Shown here: piece by piece, positions 53,451 through 61,475 of the stretch
How the letters are laid out: each line of letters opens with the position of its first letter
Numbering within the stretch: the first letter of the stretch is position 1
Source: Aliivibrio sp. S4MY1
GTDB lineage: Bacteria > Pseudomonadota > Gammaproteobacteria > Enterobacterales > Vibrionaceae
Length of the DNA: 64,000 nucleotides
Direction of reading: 5' to 3'
Assembly: GCF_028765545.1 (NCBI RefSeq)
Contig: NZ_JARACP010000002.1
Span: forward strand, 248,001-312,000
Translations under genes and position numbers: made by a program
The notes under the pieces: model-generated
Databases searched by the model: none
The model's input: only the letters and a program-made list of their open reading frames with translations
Told to the model about the DNA's origin: nothing

Positions 53451-54863
53451 TCGTTTTGATGTATTAATTTTTTCCTGTTTTGATTCTATTTTTGTTAGCG
53501 CTATTTCACTGGTTTTTGTCACAGCAACCACTAGGGCTGCGAGGATATAAATAGGCCAATTAAAACCTTGAGTTAAAAATGTCCCTGATACAATAGTGCC
53601 AATTAAACCTGCAAATATAGCTTGAGCACTGGCGTAAATGGCTGGATTTATTTCATTTTTTACCGCTTTTACTGTTTGAAGTGTACGGTTAGCACTCTTA
53701 ATCAAGACGACAATTAAACTAACAAAGACAGAAAGACCAAGAAAACCTGTTTCAGCAAGTACGCCAAACCAAGTACTATGAACTGCATGATTTAAGCCAT
53801 CCCAATGAGGGCTGTAATAAAAGTAGTTAGAGTAAAAATTATCTAATCCAACTCCTGTAAAAGGATTGCTCACTGCCATTTTAAAAGCGGCTTCCCATGC
53901 GTATAAACGTCCCATTGCAGATGCATCAACCCCTGCTTCTGCTGCACCTCCAGATGCTCTATCTGAGATCCCAGCAACCACAAATAAAATTCCACCAGCA
54001 ATCACAGCTATCGTCATTAATAGCACTTTTGATTTGATTCTTTGTAATCCATAGATCCCAAAGACAGCAATCATGCCTAATAATCCACCTCGACTTTGCG
54101 TGGCTATGATGGCCCAAAAGAGAATAGGGATAGCGATAAAGCCGATTATACGTTGACGCCAAGGCAACTGATGAGTCACTAATAAACCAACAGCAAATGA
54201 GGTAGGGAACATCAATACAAGAGCAAGATCATTGGGGTCACCAAGCATAGAGCCAAACTCTCGTCCAATAGTGACACGAGTTCCCTCTACTAGTCCAATA
54301 CCTCCAAGTTTGTTTTGAATAGCAACGATACCAACTAATGCTCCTGCAATGGTGATGGCTTTTAAGGTGAATGCAATTTGTTGTGGCGTTCTTACTAATA
54401 TAGCGATAGCAAATGTCATTAATATAATCTTCCAATAGATATTTTTAAAATACTCAATGGCAAGAGGGCGATTGCTAGAAAATACGACACCAACAATAAC
54501 TATTAATAAGAAGAAAGTAAGAAAAGTGAACTCTTTACACCAAAACAGTTTAATTTGACGAGTGACTCCAACTTGCCAGATAAGAGCTGTGAGTGATCCG
54601 AGTGAAAGAAATAATGGGATCTTTAAAGAGTAAAGCTGTGGAAAAACTTCATGTATGCGGAAAAAAGAAAAAATCACAAAAAAAAGCACAATAATAAATG
54701 GACGATTAAGAGTGTAAAGTGCGGCAAGTGCAAGGATACTTAAACTAATAATCCAAGAAGGATGAGGATAAAAGTACCATATCCCCCCTATAAGTAGTGA
54801 GCAGACAATTGCTGCAAACCATTGTAGAGGTTTTGATTGAAGTGGTGCGTCATTTATATTCAT
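53439..54863 (-). CDS. sypL: SypL, Wzy-type polysaccharide polymerase/ligase
   Basis: A 474-residue inner-membrane protein with about eleven helices. A large periplasmic loop of the O-antigen ligase/polymerase family carries FTGVGLDNFYSNYFYYSPHW and HAVHSTWFGVLAETGFLGL (about 345-395), the functional His/Glu region. It joins repeat units in the periplasm. It overlaps sypK by 4 bp at its start. Its 3' end carries the SypG site for sypM, so coding and regulatory functions overlap. Confidence 0.9.
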   Translation of the reverse strand: MNINDAPLQSKPLQWFAAIVCSLLIGGIWYFYPHPSWIISLSILALAALYTLNRPFIIVLFFVIFSFFRIHEVFPQLYSLKIPLFLSLGSLTALIWQVGVTRQIKLFWCKEFTFLTFFLLIVIVGVVFSSNRPLAIEYFKNIYWKIILMTFAIAILVRTPQQIAFTLKAITIAGALVGIVAIQNKLGGIGLVEGTRVTIGREFGSMLGDPNDLALVLMFPTSFAVGLLVTHQLPWRQRIIGFIAIPILFWAIIATQSRGGLLGMIAVFGIYGLQRIKSKVLLMTIAVIAGGILFVVAGISDRASGGAAEAGVDASAMGRLYAWEAAFKMAVSNPFTGVGLDNFYSNYFYYSPHWDGLNHAVHSTWFGVLAETGFLGLSVFVSLIVVLIKSANRTLQTVKAVKNEINPAIYASAQAIFAGLIGTIVSGTFLTQGFNWPIYILAALVVAVTKTSEIALTKIESKQEKINTSKRFSK

Positions 54864-56302
54864 AAGTATTTTTCGCTTTCTTCACATTCAGCCAGTGTAA
54901 TTAACTTCAATTGAGAAGCAAAAATGACAATAGATGCTGTGCATAAGACTGCCATCATTAGCTGAATACCAACAGAGAACGAAGAAAGACTAAGTGCAAT
55001 GGACACGCTGGTAATCAGCAATAACACGCTTAATTTTCCCAATGAGTAAGGTAATGGATGAGCGCTCTGAGAGAGTATAAAGGTGAGGATTACTCGTATC
55101 GTTTGAGCTAAGATTAGGGAGGTAATGACGCCACTCACGCCGTAAATAGGAGTAAGAATTAGAATAGCAATCATGCCAAGCCCTGTGGCTAAACTATTAA
55201 TCCATAATAATTTTTTAGTCTGTTTTTCAGCTAATGCACCAAGGTTGATTAATTCGTTTAATTCCTTAATTGCTGAAACGATGATCAAGGCAACGGCGAT
55301 AGTTTTGGCTTGTTGGTAGCTTGCTGGCATTAACGACTCAATTAATATTGGAGCTAGGTAGCAAACTAAAACGGTTAATCCACACAGTAAAACAAGGCTG
55401 CTTTGGGTCATTTTAGCGGTAATTGCTTTTCCGCGTGATTGTAAATAGTCAAAACGTTTAGGCATCCACCACATACAAAAGGGCTGCATTAATAAGGTTA
55501 ATGCTAAGGCAAATTTTAGGGCAACAGCATACAGAGCAAGCTCAGAAAGGCTTGTGTTCTCAGCTAACACCCATCGTTCAAATCCATTTAATCCAAAAGC
55601 GACTAAGCCACTGGTCATCAGAGGTAAGCAGTAAGGAATACAAAGAGTCATCATTTCTTTGTTAAATAGATAAGCAGTATTATGTACTTTTTTGTTCTGT
55701 TTGGTTTGTAGATAGACAAGTACAACGACTTGCATAGCAGCACTGATAAAACCAGCGAATAGAATAGCAGTAACGCCATAACCCTGATAAAGCACAATTA
55801 CGGTTAATGCAGCTTGAAGCAAAGCTCGGCCAGTGGTTAAGTAAAAGAACAGTTTGGCTTTTTCTCGCATTCTAAATGAAGCAAGTACAACGGCAACCAT
55901 GCCTTCAAAAGCCAATGGCATTAATAACAACTCTAACTCAATGGTATCGGCGTATTCTGGTTTCCATTCACTGATAAAGGGGCTAAATAACCAAATGATA
56001 GGTAAAGCAATTGCACCGACAATCATAGTAAGGGTAAATATTTCACCTGTGATCCGTCGTTTTTGATGTGGATCTTGCTCTGCACCAGCAAAGCGATACA
56101 GTGCTTCATGTAGCGATAATCCTAAAACTACGCTTAATATCATTGCAAAGGTTGATAATAACTCTAAGCGTCCTAGCTCATGTTGAGATATGTGATTAGC
56201 AATATAAGGCAGCATAAAAAGAGAAACCCCTTTCATTAATACAATGCTGCTGCCATAAAGTGCCATGTTCTTTAATGCGGGTGATAAAGAAAGTAATTTC
56301 AT
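54860..56302 (-). CDS. sypK: SypK, Wzx-like oligosaccharide flippase
   Basis: A 480-residue membrane protein of the MOP/PST flippase superfamily with about fourteen helices. The N-terminal ALYGSSIVLMKGVSLFMLPYIANHI and LGRLELLSTFAMILSVVLGLSLHEALYRF are typical. It flips the lipid-linked repeat unit to the periplasmic face for SypL. It overlaps sypJ and sypL by 4 bp each, showing tight coupling. Confidence 0.9.
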   Translation of the reverse strand: MKLLSLSPALKNMALYGSSIVLMKGVSLFMLPYIANHISQHELGRLELLSTFAMILSVVLGLSLHEALYRFAGAEQDPHQKRRITGEIFTLTMIVGAIALPIIWLFSPFISEWKPEYADTIELELLLMPLAFEGMVAVVLASFRMREKAKLFFYLTTGRALLQAALTVIVLYQGYGVTAILFAGFISAAMQVVVLVYLQTKQNKKVHNTAYLFNKEMMTLCIPYCLPLMTSGLVAFGLNGFERWVLAENTSLSELALYAVALKFALALTLLMQPFCMWWMPKRFDYLQSRGKAITAKMTQSSLVLLCGLTVLVCYLAPILIESLMPASYQQAKTIAVALIIVSAIKELNELINLGALAEKQTKKLLWINSLATGLGMIAILILTPIYGVSGVITSLILAQTIRVILTFILSQSAHPLPYSLGKLSVLLLITSVSIALSLSSFSVGIQLMMAVLCTASIVIFASQLKLITLAECEESEKYL

Positions 56303-57462
56303 TGTTTCACCTCATTTAAAGCCAGTGAGGTAATCGAGCGTTTTTCCATGGCTAATTTAATTGGTAAATAGCACTTTTCTGCTTGATAGCCTTGAGATAG
56401 GTGTGCACCTGATTGACCTAATTGTGTAATGAGATTTAGATTACCATTTGCTATTGATAGCTGATGCTGTAAGGAGCTCATGTCATTAGGTTTGTATTTA
56501 AGGCAATTTTTATTGTGAGTTAATATTAAATCCCAAAACGCACCATCAGAAGGAATTACCACACACATCCCAGCCATAAGCGCCTCTAAAATTGAAAGTC
56601 CAAAAGGTTCTTGATGACTGGTAGAGACAAATATATTGGCCTCAGAGCGTAAGGTGTCTAAGTTTGTTGGTTGGTGGTGCCAAGTTATTCCTTCTATATC
56701 TCTTGGTGCTTGAGTTGTCGGTAGTGCGTTGTTTTCAGGAATTAAATAACAAATAGTGGTTGGAGCGCGCAGTTCAAGGTTTGTGGCTTCTATCGTGTCT
56801 AATAGCAAATCTAACCCTTTCCATTTTAAAAGGGATGCGGCCCAAAATAGCTGTGGTGATTGATACTGGCATGGTGTAGGACGGTTTTTCTCACTTATCC
56901 CATTCACAAAGGGCTCAAAGTGATGGGTCGCCAGTAATTGTTCTTGTTTTTCTATTTGGACTGATGCGATCTCTTTTCGCCATACCTGCTTAAGTGCAGC
57001 AAGCAAAGAGGGATAAGCACTCTGAAGATAAAAAACGTGTTCAGCATGACAAAGGCATAACCCAATGGAGCGAGATAACCCTACCGGGCCATGAACAAGT
57101 TGAGTAACTTGATAACCAAAAAACCACTTCATCATGTAAATAGGCATATCAATACCAGGGCCAGACGCACCGACAGCAACATCAATTTTTCCACAAAATA
57201 AACGGATGTAGAGTAACCACAAACAGAAATACAATTGTCGGAACCAGTAGCTTTTTCCATATTCAGAAATCGGTAGCCAACTAGGGTGTCGCATCTTAAT
57301 AATGTTTACATTTCTTAATAACCAAGAGCTTGGGTTTGCTGTTAGTATTGTGATCTTATTATTGTTACGATCAAGCAAATCTAGCATCTCACGGGTGGCG
57401 ATTTTTGATCCCCCGGTATAAGTAATTGGGTCAAGGACTAAAATATGATTCGATTTATTCAT
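56299..57462 (-). CDS. sypJ: SypJ, glycosyltransferase
   Basis: A 387-residue GT-B glycosyltransferase (family 4-like). The N-terminal half starts ILVLDPITYTGGSKIATREML. The donor motif is STSHQEPFGLSILEALMAGMCVVIPSDG (about 291-318), with the paired glutamates. It adds a sugar to the Syp repeat unit. It overlaps sypI and sypK by 4 bp each. It contains WWHHQP-like aromatic loops near 248-255 that may shape acceptor choice. Confidence 0.9.
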   Translation of the reverse strand: MNKSNHILVLDPITYTGGSKIATREMLDLLDRNNNKITILTANPSSWLLRNVNIIKMRHPSWLPISEYGKSYWFRQLYFCLWLLYIRLFCGKIDVAVGASGPGIDMPIYMMKWFFGYQVTQLVHGPVGLSRSIGLCLCHAEHVFYLQSAYPSLLAALKQVWRKEIASVQIEKQEQLLATHHFEPFVNGISEKNRPTPCQYQSPQLFWAASLLKWKGLDLLLDTIEATNLELRAPTTICYLIPENNALPTTQAPRDIEGITWHHQPTNLDTLRSEANIFVSTSHQEPFGLSILEALMAGMCVVIPSDGAFWDLILTHNKNCLKYKPNDMSSLQHQLSIANGNLNLITQLGQSGAHLSQGYQAEKCYLPIKLAMEKRSITSLALNEVKQ

Positions 57463-58736
57463 GATTTATCTCCTTGTTTAGGAAGATCTTTAGAACTTGA
57501 ACTTGAAGAGAAGACCTTACCAATTAATAGGTTAGATATATAAGCTAGATTTGAGAATACAGGGTGAAGCGCTTGTGTTAATGGATGTGCATAGTGGGTA
57601 GTTGCCGTTGTGCTTAGTTGTTCTTCATACACAGCTTCAAATTGTTTGGTGTATTGTGAGAGAGAAAAATAGCGGTAAACGGTTTCTTTTCCTTTTCTGC
57701 CCATCTGCTCAGCAAGGTGAGGGTTATGAATAAACACCATAATCGCTTTGGCAAAAGAATCACTGGCTTCTGGTTGGGTTAGTAACCCGGTTTCATAGTG
57801 GCTGATTACCTCTGGAATTCCACCAACCATAGGTGCAATAACGGGTAATTGAGCTAATGAGGCCTCCACTAACGCTAAGCCAAAAGCTTCATCTCTTGCC
57901 CCACTTATGTAGGCGTTAATGTTGCTTTTTAATAGGCCGACTACATTGCATTGTTCCCCTAAGAAATGCACATTGTTGTTTAAATTCAGTTGTTTTACTT
58001 GATCTTCAAGTTGGGTTCTTTCTTCCCCTTCGCCAATAATAACGAGATGGATGTTAAGCATAACAGCATCAATTTTATTTAGGCTTTCAATAATTAAATC
58101 AACACCTTTTCTATGAATTAGTGACCCTGAAGTTGCAAGCACAAAGGCACTCTTATCAATATTTAATTGGTCACGTAATAATGTGGGTTGTTGAGTATTT
58201 AGCTTGTTGGTATTTATGCCATTTGGGATTGTCGTTATTCCATTTTTATCATAGCCATCTTGTAATAAACTCTGACCAATCGCATCGCTGACAGTTACCA
58301 ATTTAGGGCTAAGATGAATGCCTAAACTTAGGCGGTCACGCAATGGATATTGAGTGTGAAGGTGGGTAACTAATGGCGTTTTAGTATGACGAGCGACCAT
58401 ATTCATCCACTGACATGGAGCTGCGCTATTACAGTGAATTAAGTCGACCTGATGGTGCTTAATTATCTCTTTTCCTTGTTGATAGAAATCGTGCCAGTTT
58501 AAGAAAGAGAAACGAGGGGCTTGCCATCCAAGTAATAAAGTAAAGGGAGTTACATAACTCGCACTTAATTGCTTTTCAACCTGATCAACAAGGCGCTGGT
58601 GGTTACACCATAAAATACACTCATATTTTTGGTGATTAATGCTTTTAATTAGATTAATTAAGCAGACTTCAGAACCACGGATCCAATCATCACCATAATG
58701 AACAAACAGTAAGGTTGTTTTTGTTGTATTTTCCAT
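57459..58736 (-). CDS. sypI: SypI, glycosyltransferase
   Basis: A 425-residue GT4 glycosyltransferase. The acceptor half contains FVHYGDDWIRGSEVCLINLI. The donor half has ATSGSLIHRKGVDLIIESL and ARDEAFGLALVEASLAQLP (about 281-299). I chose MENTTKTT (58736), since AGGAAGG lies 6 nt before it and the sigma-54 promoter is 40 bp upstream; the start at 58754 would overlap that ribosome site. First gene of the sypI-J-K-L sub-operon. Confidence 0.92.
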   Translation of the reverse strand: MENTTKTTLLFVHYGDDWIRGSEVCLINLIKSINHQKYECILWCNHQRLVDQVEKQLSASYVTPFTLLLGWQAPRFSFLNWHDFYQQGKEIIKHHQVDLIHCNSAAPCQWMNMVARHTKTPLVTHLHTQYPLRDRLSLGIHLSPKLVTVSDAIGQSLLQDGYDKNGITTIPNGINTNKLNTQQPTLLRDQLNIDKSAFVLATSGSLIHRKGVDLIIESLNKIDAVMLNIHLVIIGEGEERTQLEDQVKQLNLNNNVHFLGEQCNVVGLLKSNINAYISGARDEAFGLALVEASLAQLPVIAPMVGGIPEVISHYETGLLTQPEASDSFAKAIMVFIHNPHLAEQMGRKGKETVYRYFSLSQYTKQFEAVYEEQLSTTATTHYAHPLTQALHPVFSNLAYISNLLIGKVFSSSSSSKDLPKQGDKS

Positions 58737-58775
58737 AGCACACCTTCCTCGCATTCTCTCTGATATAGGAGATAG

Positions 58776-58791
58776 AGCAAGGGCAGTGCCA
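58776..58791 (-). promoter_or_regulatory. sigma-54 promoter of sypI
   Basis: Minus strand TGGCAC-TGCCC-TTGCT, a full match to the -24/-12 consensus. It is 40 bp before the chosen sypI start, with two SypG site matches 62-96 bp further upstream. Confidence 0.85.
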
Positions 58792-58852
58792 GATTGTAAT
58801 TGTTTTTATTTTATTGATCTTTAAAGGGAATTGTTTGATGTGCAAACCAGTG

Positions 58853-58867
58853 TTCTCAAATTGAGAA
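58853..58867. promoter_or_regulatory. SypG enhancer site 1 before sypI
   Basis: TTCTCAAATTGAGAA, a perfect inverted repeat with the TTCTCA-N3-TG core of the Syp enhancer on either strand. Confidence 0.7.
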
Positions 58868-58872
58868 TCTAT

Positions 58873-58887
58873 TTATCAATTTGAGAA
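58873..58887 (-). promoter_or_regulatory. SypG enhancer site 2 before sypI
   Basis: Minus strand TTCTCAAATTGATAA, a second enhancer-like match whose centre is 20 bp from that of site 1, about two helical turns, so two SypG dimers could bind the same face. Confidence 0.6.
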
Positions 58888-58911
58888 AAGAGTTAAGAAA
58901 GAATTTGATAG

Positions 58912-59940
58912 CTATACGTCATATACTTCTAATATTTGTGGTATGACAGCGTTGCTAGAAAATTGTAGTGCAATGGTTTGCTTGGCGGCGTGTTGGATTT
59001 CAACTTTATTAATTGGTGATAACTCAAACCAATGAGAGAGTGTTTTAGGTAAGTCTTCTGGCTCGACGATCCATCCATTCATTTCTGGCTGTATTAGTTT
59101 ACTTATATTACCCACAGGGGTTGATATAACGGGTATGCCTCTGCCCATCGCCTCTAATGCCGTCATGGGTAGCCCCTCGTAGCGAGAGCAGATAATCAGT
59201 AAGCCAATATCATTCCAAATGGTGTCCATTGAACCTTGATGCCCATGAAAAATTACGTTGTTTGGAAGGTGTTTTGTCAGTTCTTGCTCCATCGGACCTG
59301 AACCATAAATATGAAAAGGGTAATCAGGGTATTGTTTTGCTAATTCGATGAATCTATCGGGGGCTTTTTCATGGCTTAGACGTCCCACAAACGCAATTTG
59401 ATTGCCTGATGATTGGTTGAGCCCTTCGGTATAAATAAAGTTATTTAATACAGTGGTTTGACTAGGTACTCGTTGGTTTATCAGTTCACTGACCGCAAAA
59501 TTATGATGACTAAAGGGCGCACTCCATCTATCAATGGTGTCATATAAAGCCAGTTTTCCTTTGCCAATTTCACCAGCATGAAAGGTATTAATAAATCGTA
59601 TTTTTTGATGAGATGTCAGTAAGGATAAGCGCAGTAATCGAGAATATATTGCGGCCTTGTAACCATGAGAATGAATAACACTAGGGCAATGATGTCGAGT
59701 GTAATCTAATAGATCACGTAATGTACCATCTAAAAAACGATACGAAATATTCGCATTGTTTAATACTATGGTGAGTGGGTGAGTTTGTTCATATTTACAA
59801 AGAAAGATAACCCGTACAGAGCGTTGAAATTGCTTTAACCCCTGTGCAAGTTGCAAGATGTGGGACTCAATCCCCCCCACACCTCGGCTATCTAGAAGTA
59901 ACCAGATTTCGTCTTTTTGATTATGAGTCTGGCTCTTCAT
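58912..59940 (-). CDS. sypH: SypH, glycosyltransferase
   Basis: A 342-residue GT4 glycosyltransferase. The N-terminal loop is LLLDSRGVGGIESHILQLAQ and the donor-site motif is CSRYEGLPMTALEAMGRGIPVIS (about 250-272). It adds a sugar to the Syp repeat unit on the cytoplasmic side. Its start overlaps the sypG 3' end by 20 bp, so it is read with the regulator genes rather than with sypI. Confidence 0.9.
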   Translation of the reverse strand: MKSQTHNQKDEIWLLLDSRGVGGIESHILQLAQGLKQFQRSVRVIFLCKYEQTHPLTIVLNNANISYRFLDGTLRDLLDYTRHHCPSVIHSHGYKAAIYSRLLRLSLLTSHQKIRFINTFHAGEIGKGKLALYDTIDRWSAPFSHHNFAVSELINQRVPSQTTVLNNFIYTEGLNQSSGNQIAFVGRLSHEKAPDRFIELAKQYPDYPFHIYGSGPMEQELTKHLPNNVIFHGHQGSMDTIWNDIGLLIICSRYEGLPMTALEAMGRGIPVISTPVGNISKLIQPEMNGWIVEPEDLPKTLSHWFELSPINKVEIQHAAKQTIALQFSSNAVIPQILEVYDV

Positions 59941-61405
59941 AAGCTTCCCACGCTTGTTTTTTTCGATATAAAGTCGATGGACTTAGTTCAAGTAATACTG
60001 CGGCGTTAAGGACATTACCATCACAATGGTCAATTGCATTTTGAATGACTTCTCTTTCTATATCAGCCATTGGGCGAATTGAATTGGTATTCATCGTGTC
60101 ATGTTGCATAGAACTAGGAGTATCAACAGAATCAAATGGTTGAGTATTTACCGTTTGCTCTGGAACCCGTTGAGGCTGTGTTGTTACTGGTTGCGGAATG
60201 CTTGTTAACTGAGGTTTAGCTGACGGTTTTGTGCTTGGTTGATTCAGTGGTGGTGGAAGGTGCTCTATCATTACATGGGTTTCATTATGCAGAACCACGA
60301 TATTACGGATAATATTTTGTAATTGACGAACATTACCAGGCCATGGGTAATTGCAAAGCATCAGTTCTACATCTCGTTTTATGGCTGTAAATTTTTTCTT
60401 ATCTTCTTTGGCGTATTTTTTTAAGAAGAAAGTGGCAATGTCAATGATGTCTGTTCCACGCTCACGCAGTGGGGGCATTTGAATTGGAACAACATGAACA
60501 CGGTAGTATAAATCTTCTCTAAACCGTCCTTCGTTTACCTCGGTTAATGGGTCTCGGTTAGTTGCACAAATGATGCGTAAATCGGTACTGAGTTCTTTGC
60601 TTCCACCTAGTGGGGTGAATCGACCGGTTTGTAAAAAACGCAGTAATTTTTTCTGCATTTCTAATTCCATTTCACAGAGCTCATCTAAAAAGAGTGTTCC
60701 CCCATTGGCAAGCATGGCGGCTCCTTTTCGATCGGTTGTTGCGCCAGTAAATGCTCCTTTAACATGACCGAAGATTTCACTTTCCATCAGATCACGAGGA
60801 ATAGCACCACAGTTAATGGCAACAAAAGGCTTATCATGACGCTGACTCTGATAATGAATAGCTTCAGCACAAACTTCTTTACCTGTGCCACTTTCGCCAT
60901 AAATAAAAACGCTGGCAGTGGTTGGGGCAACGGCATCAATGATTTTATAGACAGCTTGCATTGGAAGACTTGAGCCAATAAACCCTTGGTATTTTTTACG
61001 ATTAAAGGTGTTTTGTAAATCTTCCACCAAACCTTCTAATTTAGCGCGTTTAAGATGGTTTCTAATGGAGGTTTTTAGTCGGTCGGCTTGAATCGGTTTT
61101 TCTATAAAATCATCTGCGCCACTTTGCAATAAATTCACAGCAATATTAATGGTGCCGTGAGCTGTTGCGACGATAACAGCGGTAGGTAATTGATTTTCTT
61201 TCATCCATGCAAGTACATCTTGCCCTGACATATCCGGCAATTTTAGATCAAGAATCACCAGTTGTGGTGGATTCTTTTTCATAAACTTGATGGCTTCTCC
61301 TCCTGTAGTGACGTGAAAGAAGTCATAAGGTTCATCTTTCACGTACTGTTTATAGAGAATAGCCAGAGACGTTGAATCTTCAACTAATAGTACTTTTTGT
61401 AGCAT
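59921..61405 (-). CDS. sypG: SypG, sigma-54-dependent response regulator
   Basis: A 494-residue NtrC-type activator, the direct transcription factor of the syp locus. The receiver domain has the phosphorylated Asp in LVILDLKLPD. With the start MLQKVLLVEDS (61405) this is D53, the position reported for SypG, and AGGA lies 8 nt before it. The AAA+ domain has GESGTGKE and the sigma-54 contact loop GAFTGATTDRKG. A Pro/Gln/Thr-rich linker (about 390-435) leads to the Fis-type helix-turn-helix (NVLNAAVLLELSPSTLYRKK). Confidence 0.95.
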   Translation of the reverse strand: MLQKVLLVEDSTSLAILYKQYVKDEPYDFFHVTTGGEAIKFMKKNPPQLVILDLKLPDMSGQDVLAWMKENQLPTAVIVATAHGTINIAVNLLQSGADDFIEKPIQADRLKTSIRNHLKRAKLEGLVEDLQNTFNRKKYQGFIGSSLPMQAVYKIIDAVAPTTASVFIYGESGTGKEVCAEAIHYQSQRHDKPFVAINCGAIPRDLMESEIFGHVKGAFTGATTDRKGAAMLANGGTLFLDELCEMELEMQKKLLRFLQTGRFTPLGGSKELSTDLRIICATNRDPLTEVNEGRFREDLYYRVHVVPIQMPPLRERGTDIIDIATFFLKKYAKEDKKKFTAIKRDVELMLCNYPWPGNVRQLQNIIRNIVVLHNETHVMIEHLPPPLNQPSTKPSAKPQLTSIPQPVTTQPQRVPEQTVNTQPFDSVDTPSSMQHDTMNTNSIRPMADIEREVIQNAIDHCDGNVLNAAVLLELSPSTLYRKKQAWEAYEEPDS

Positions 61406-61475
61406 AAGCAACATCCTGTTTTACCTAGCAATTTTGTAACAGTTATATTTATTACATTGTACTGTTATCTTAATT

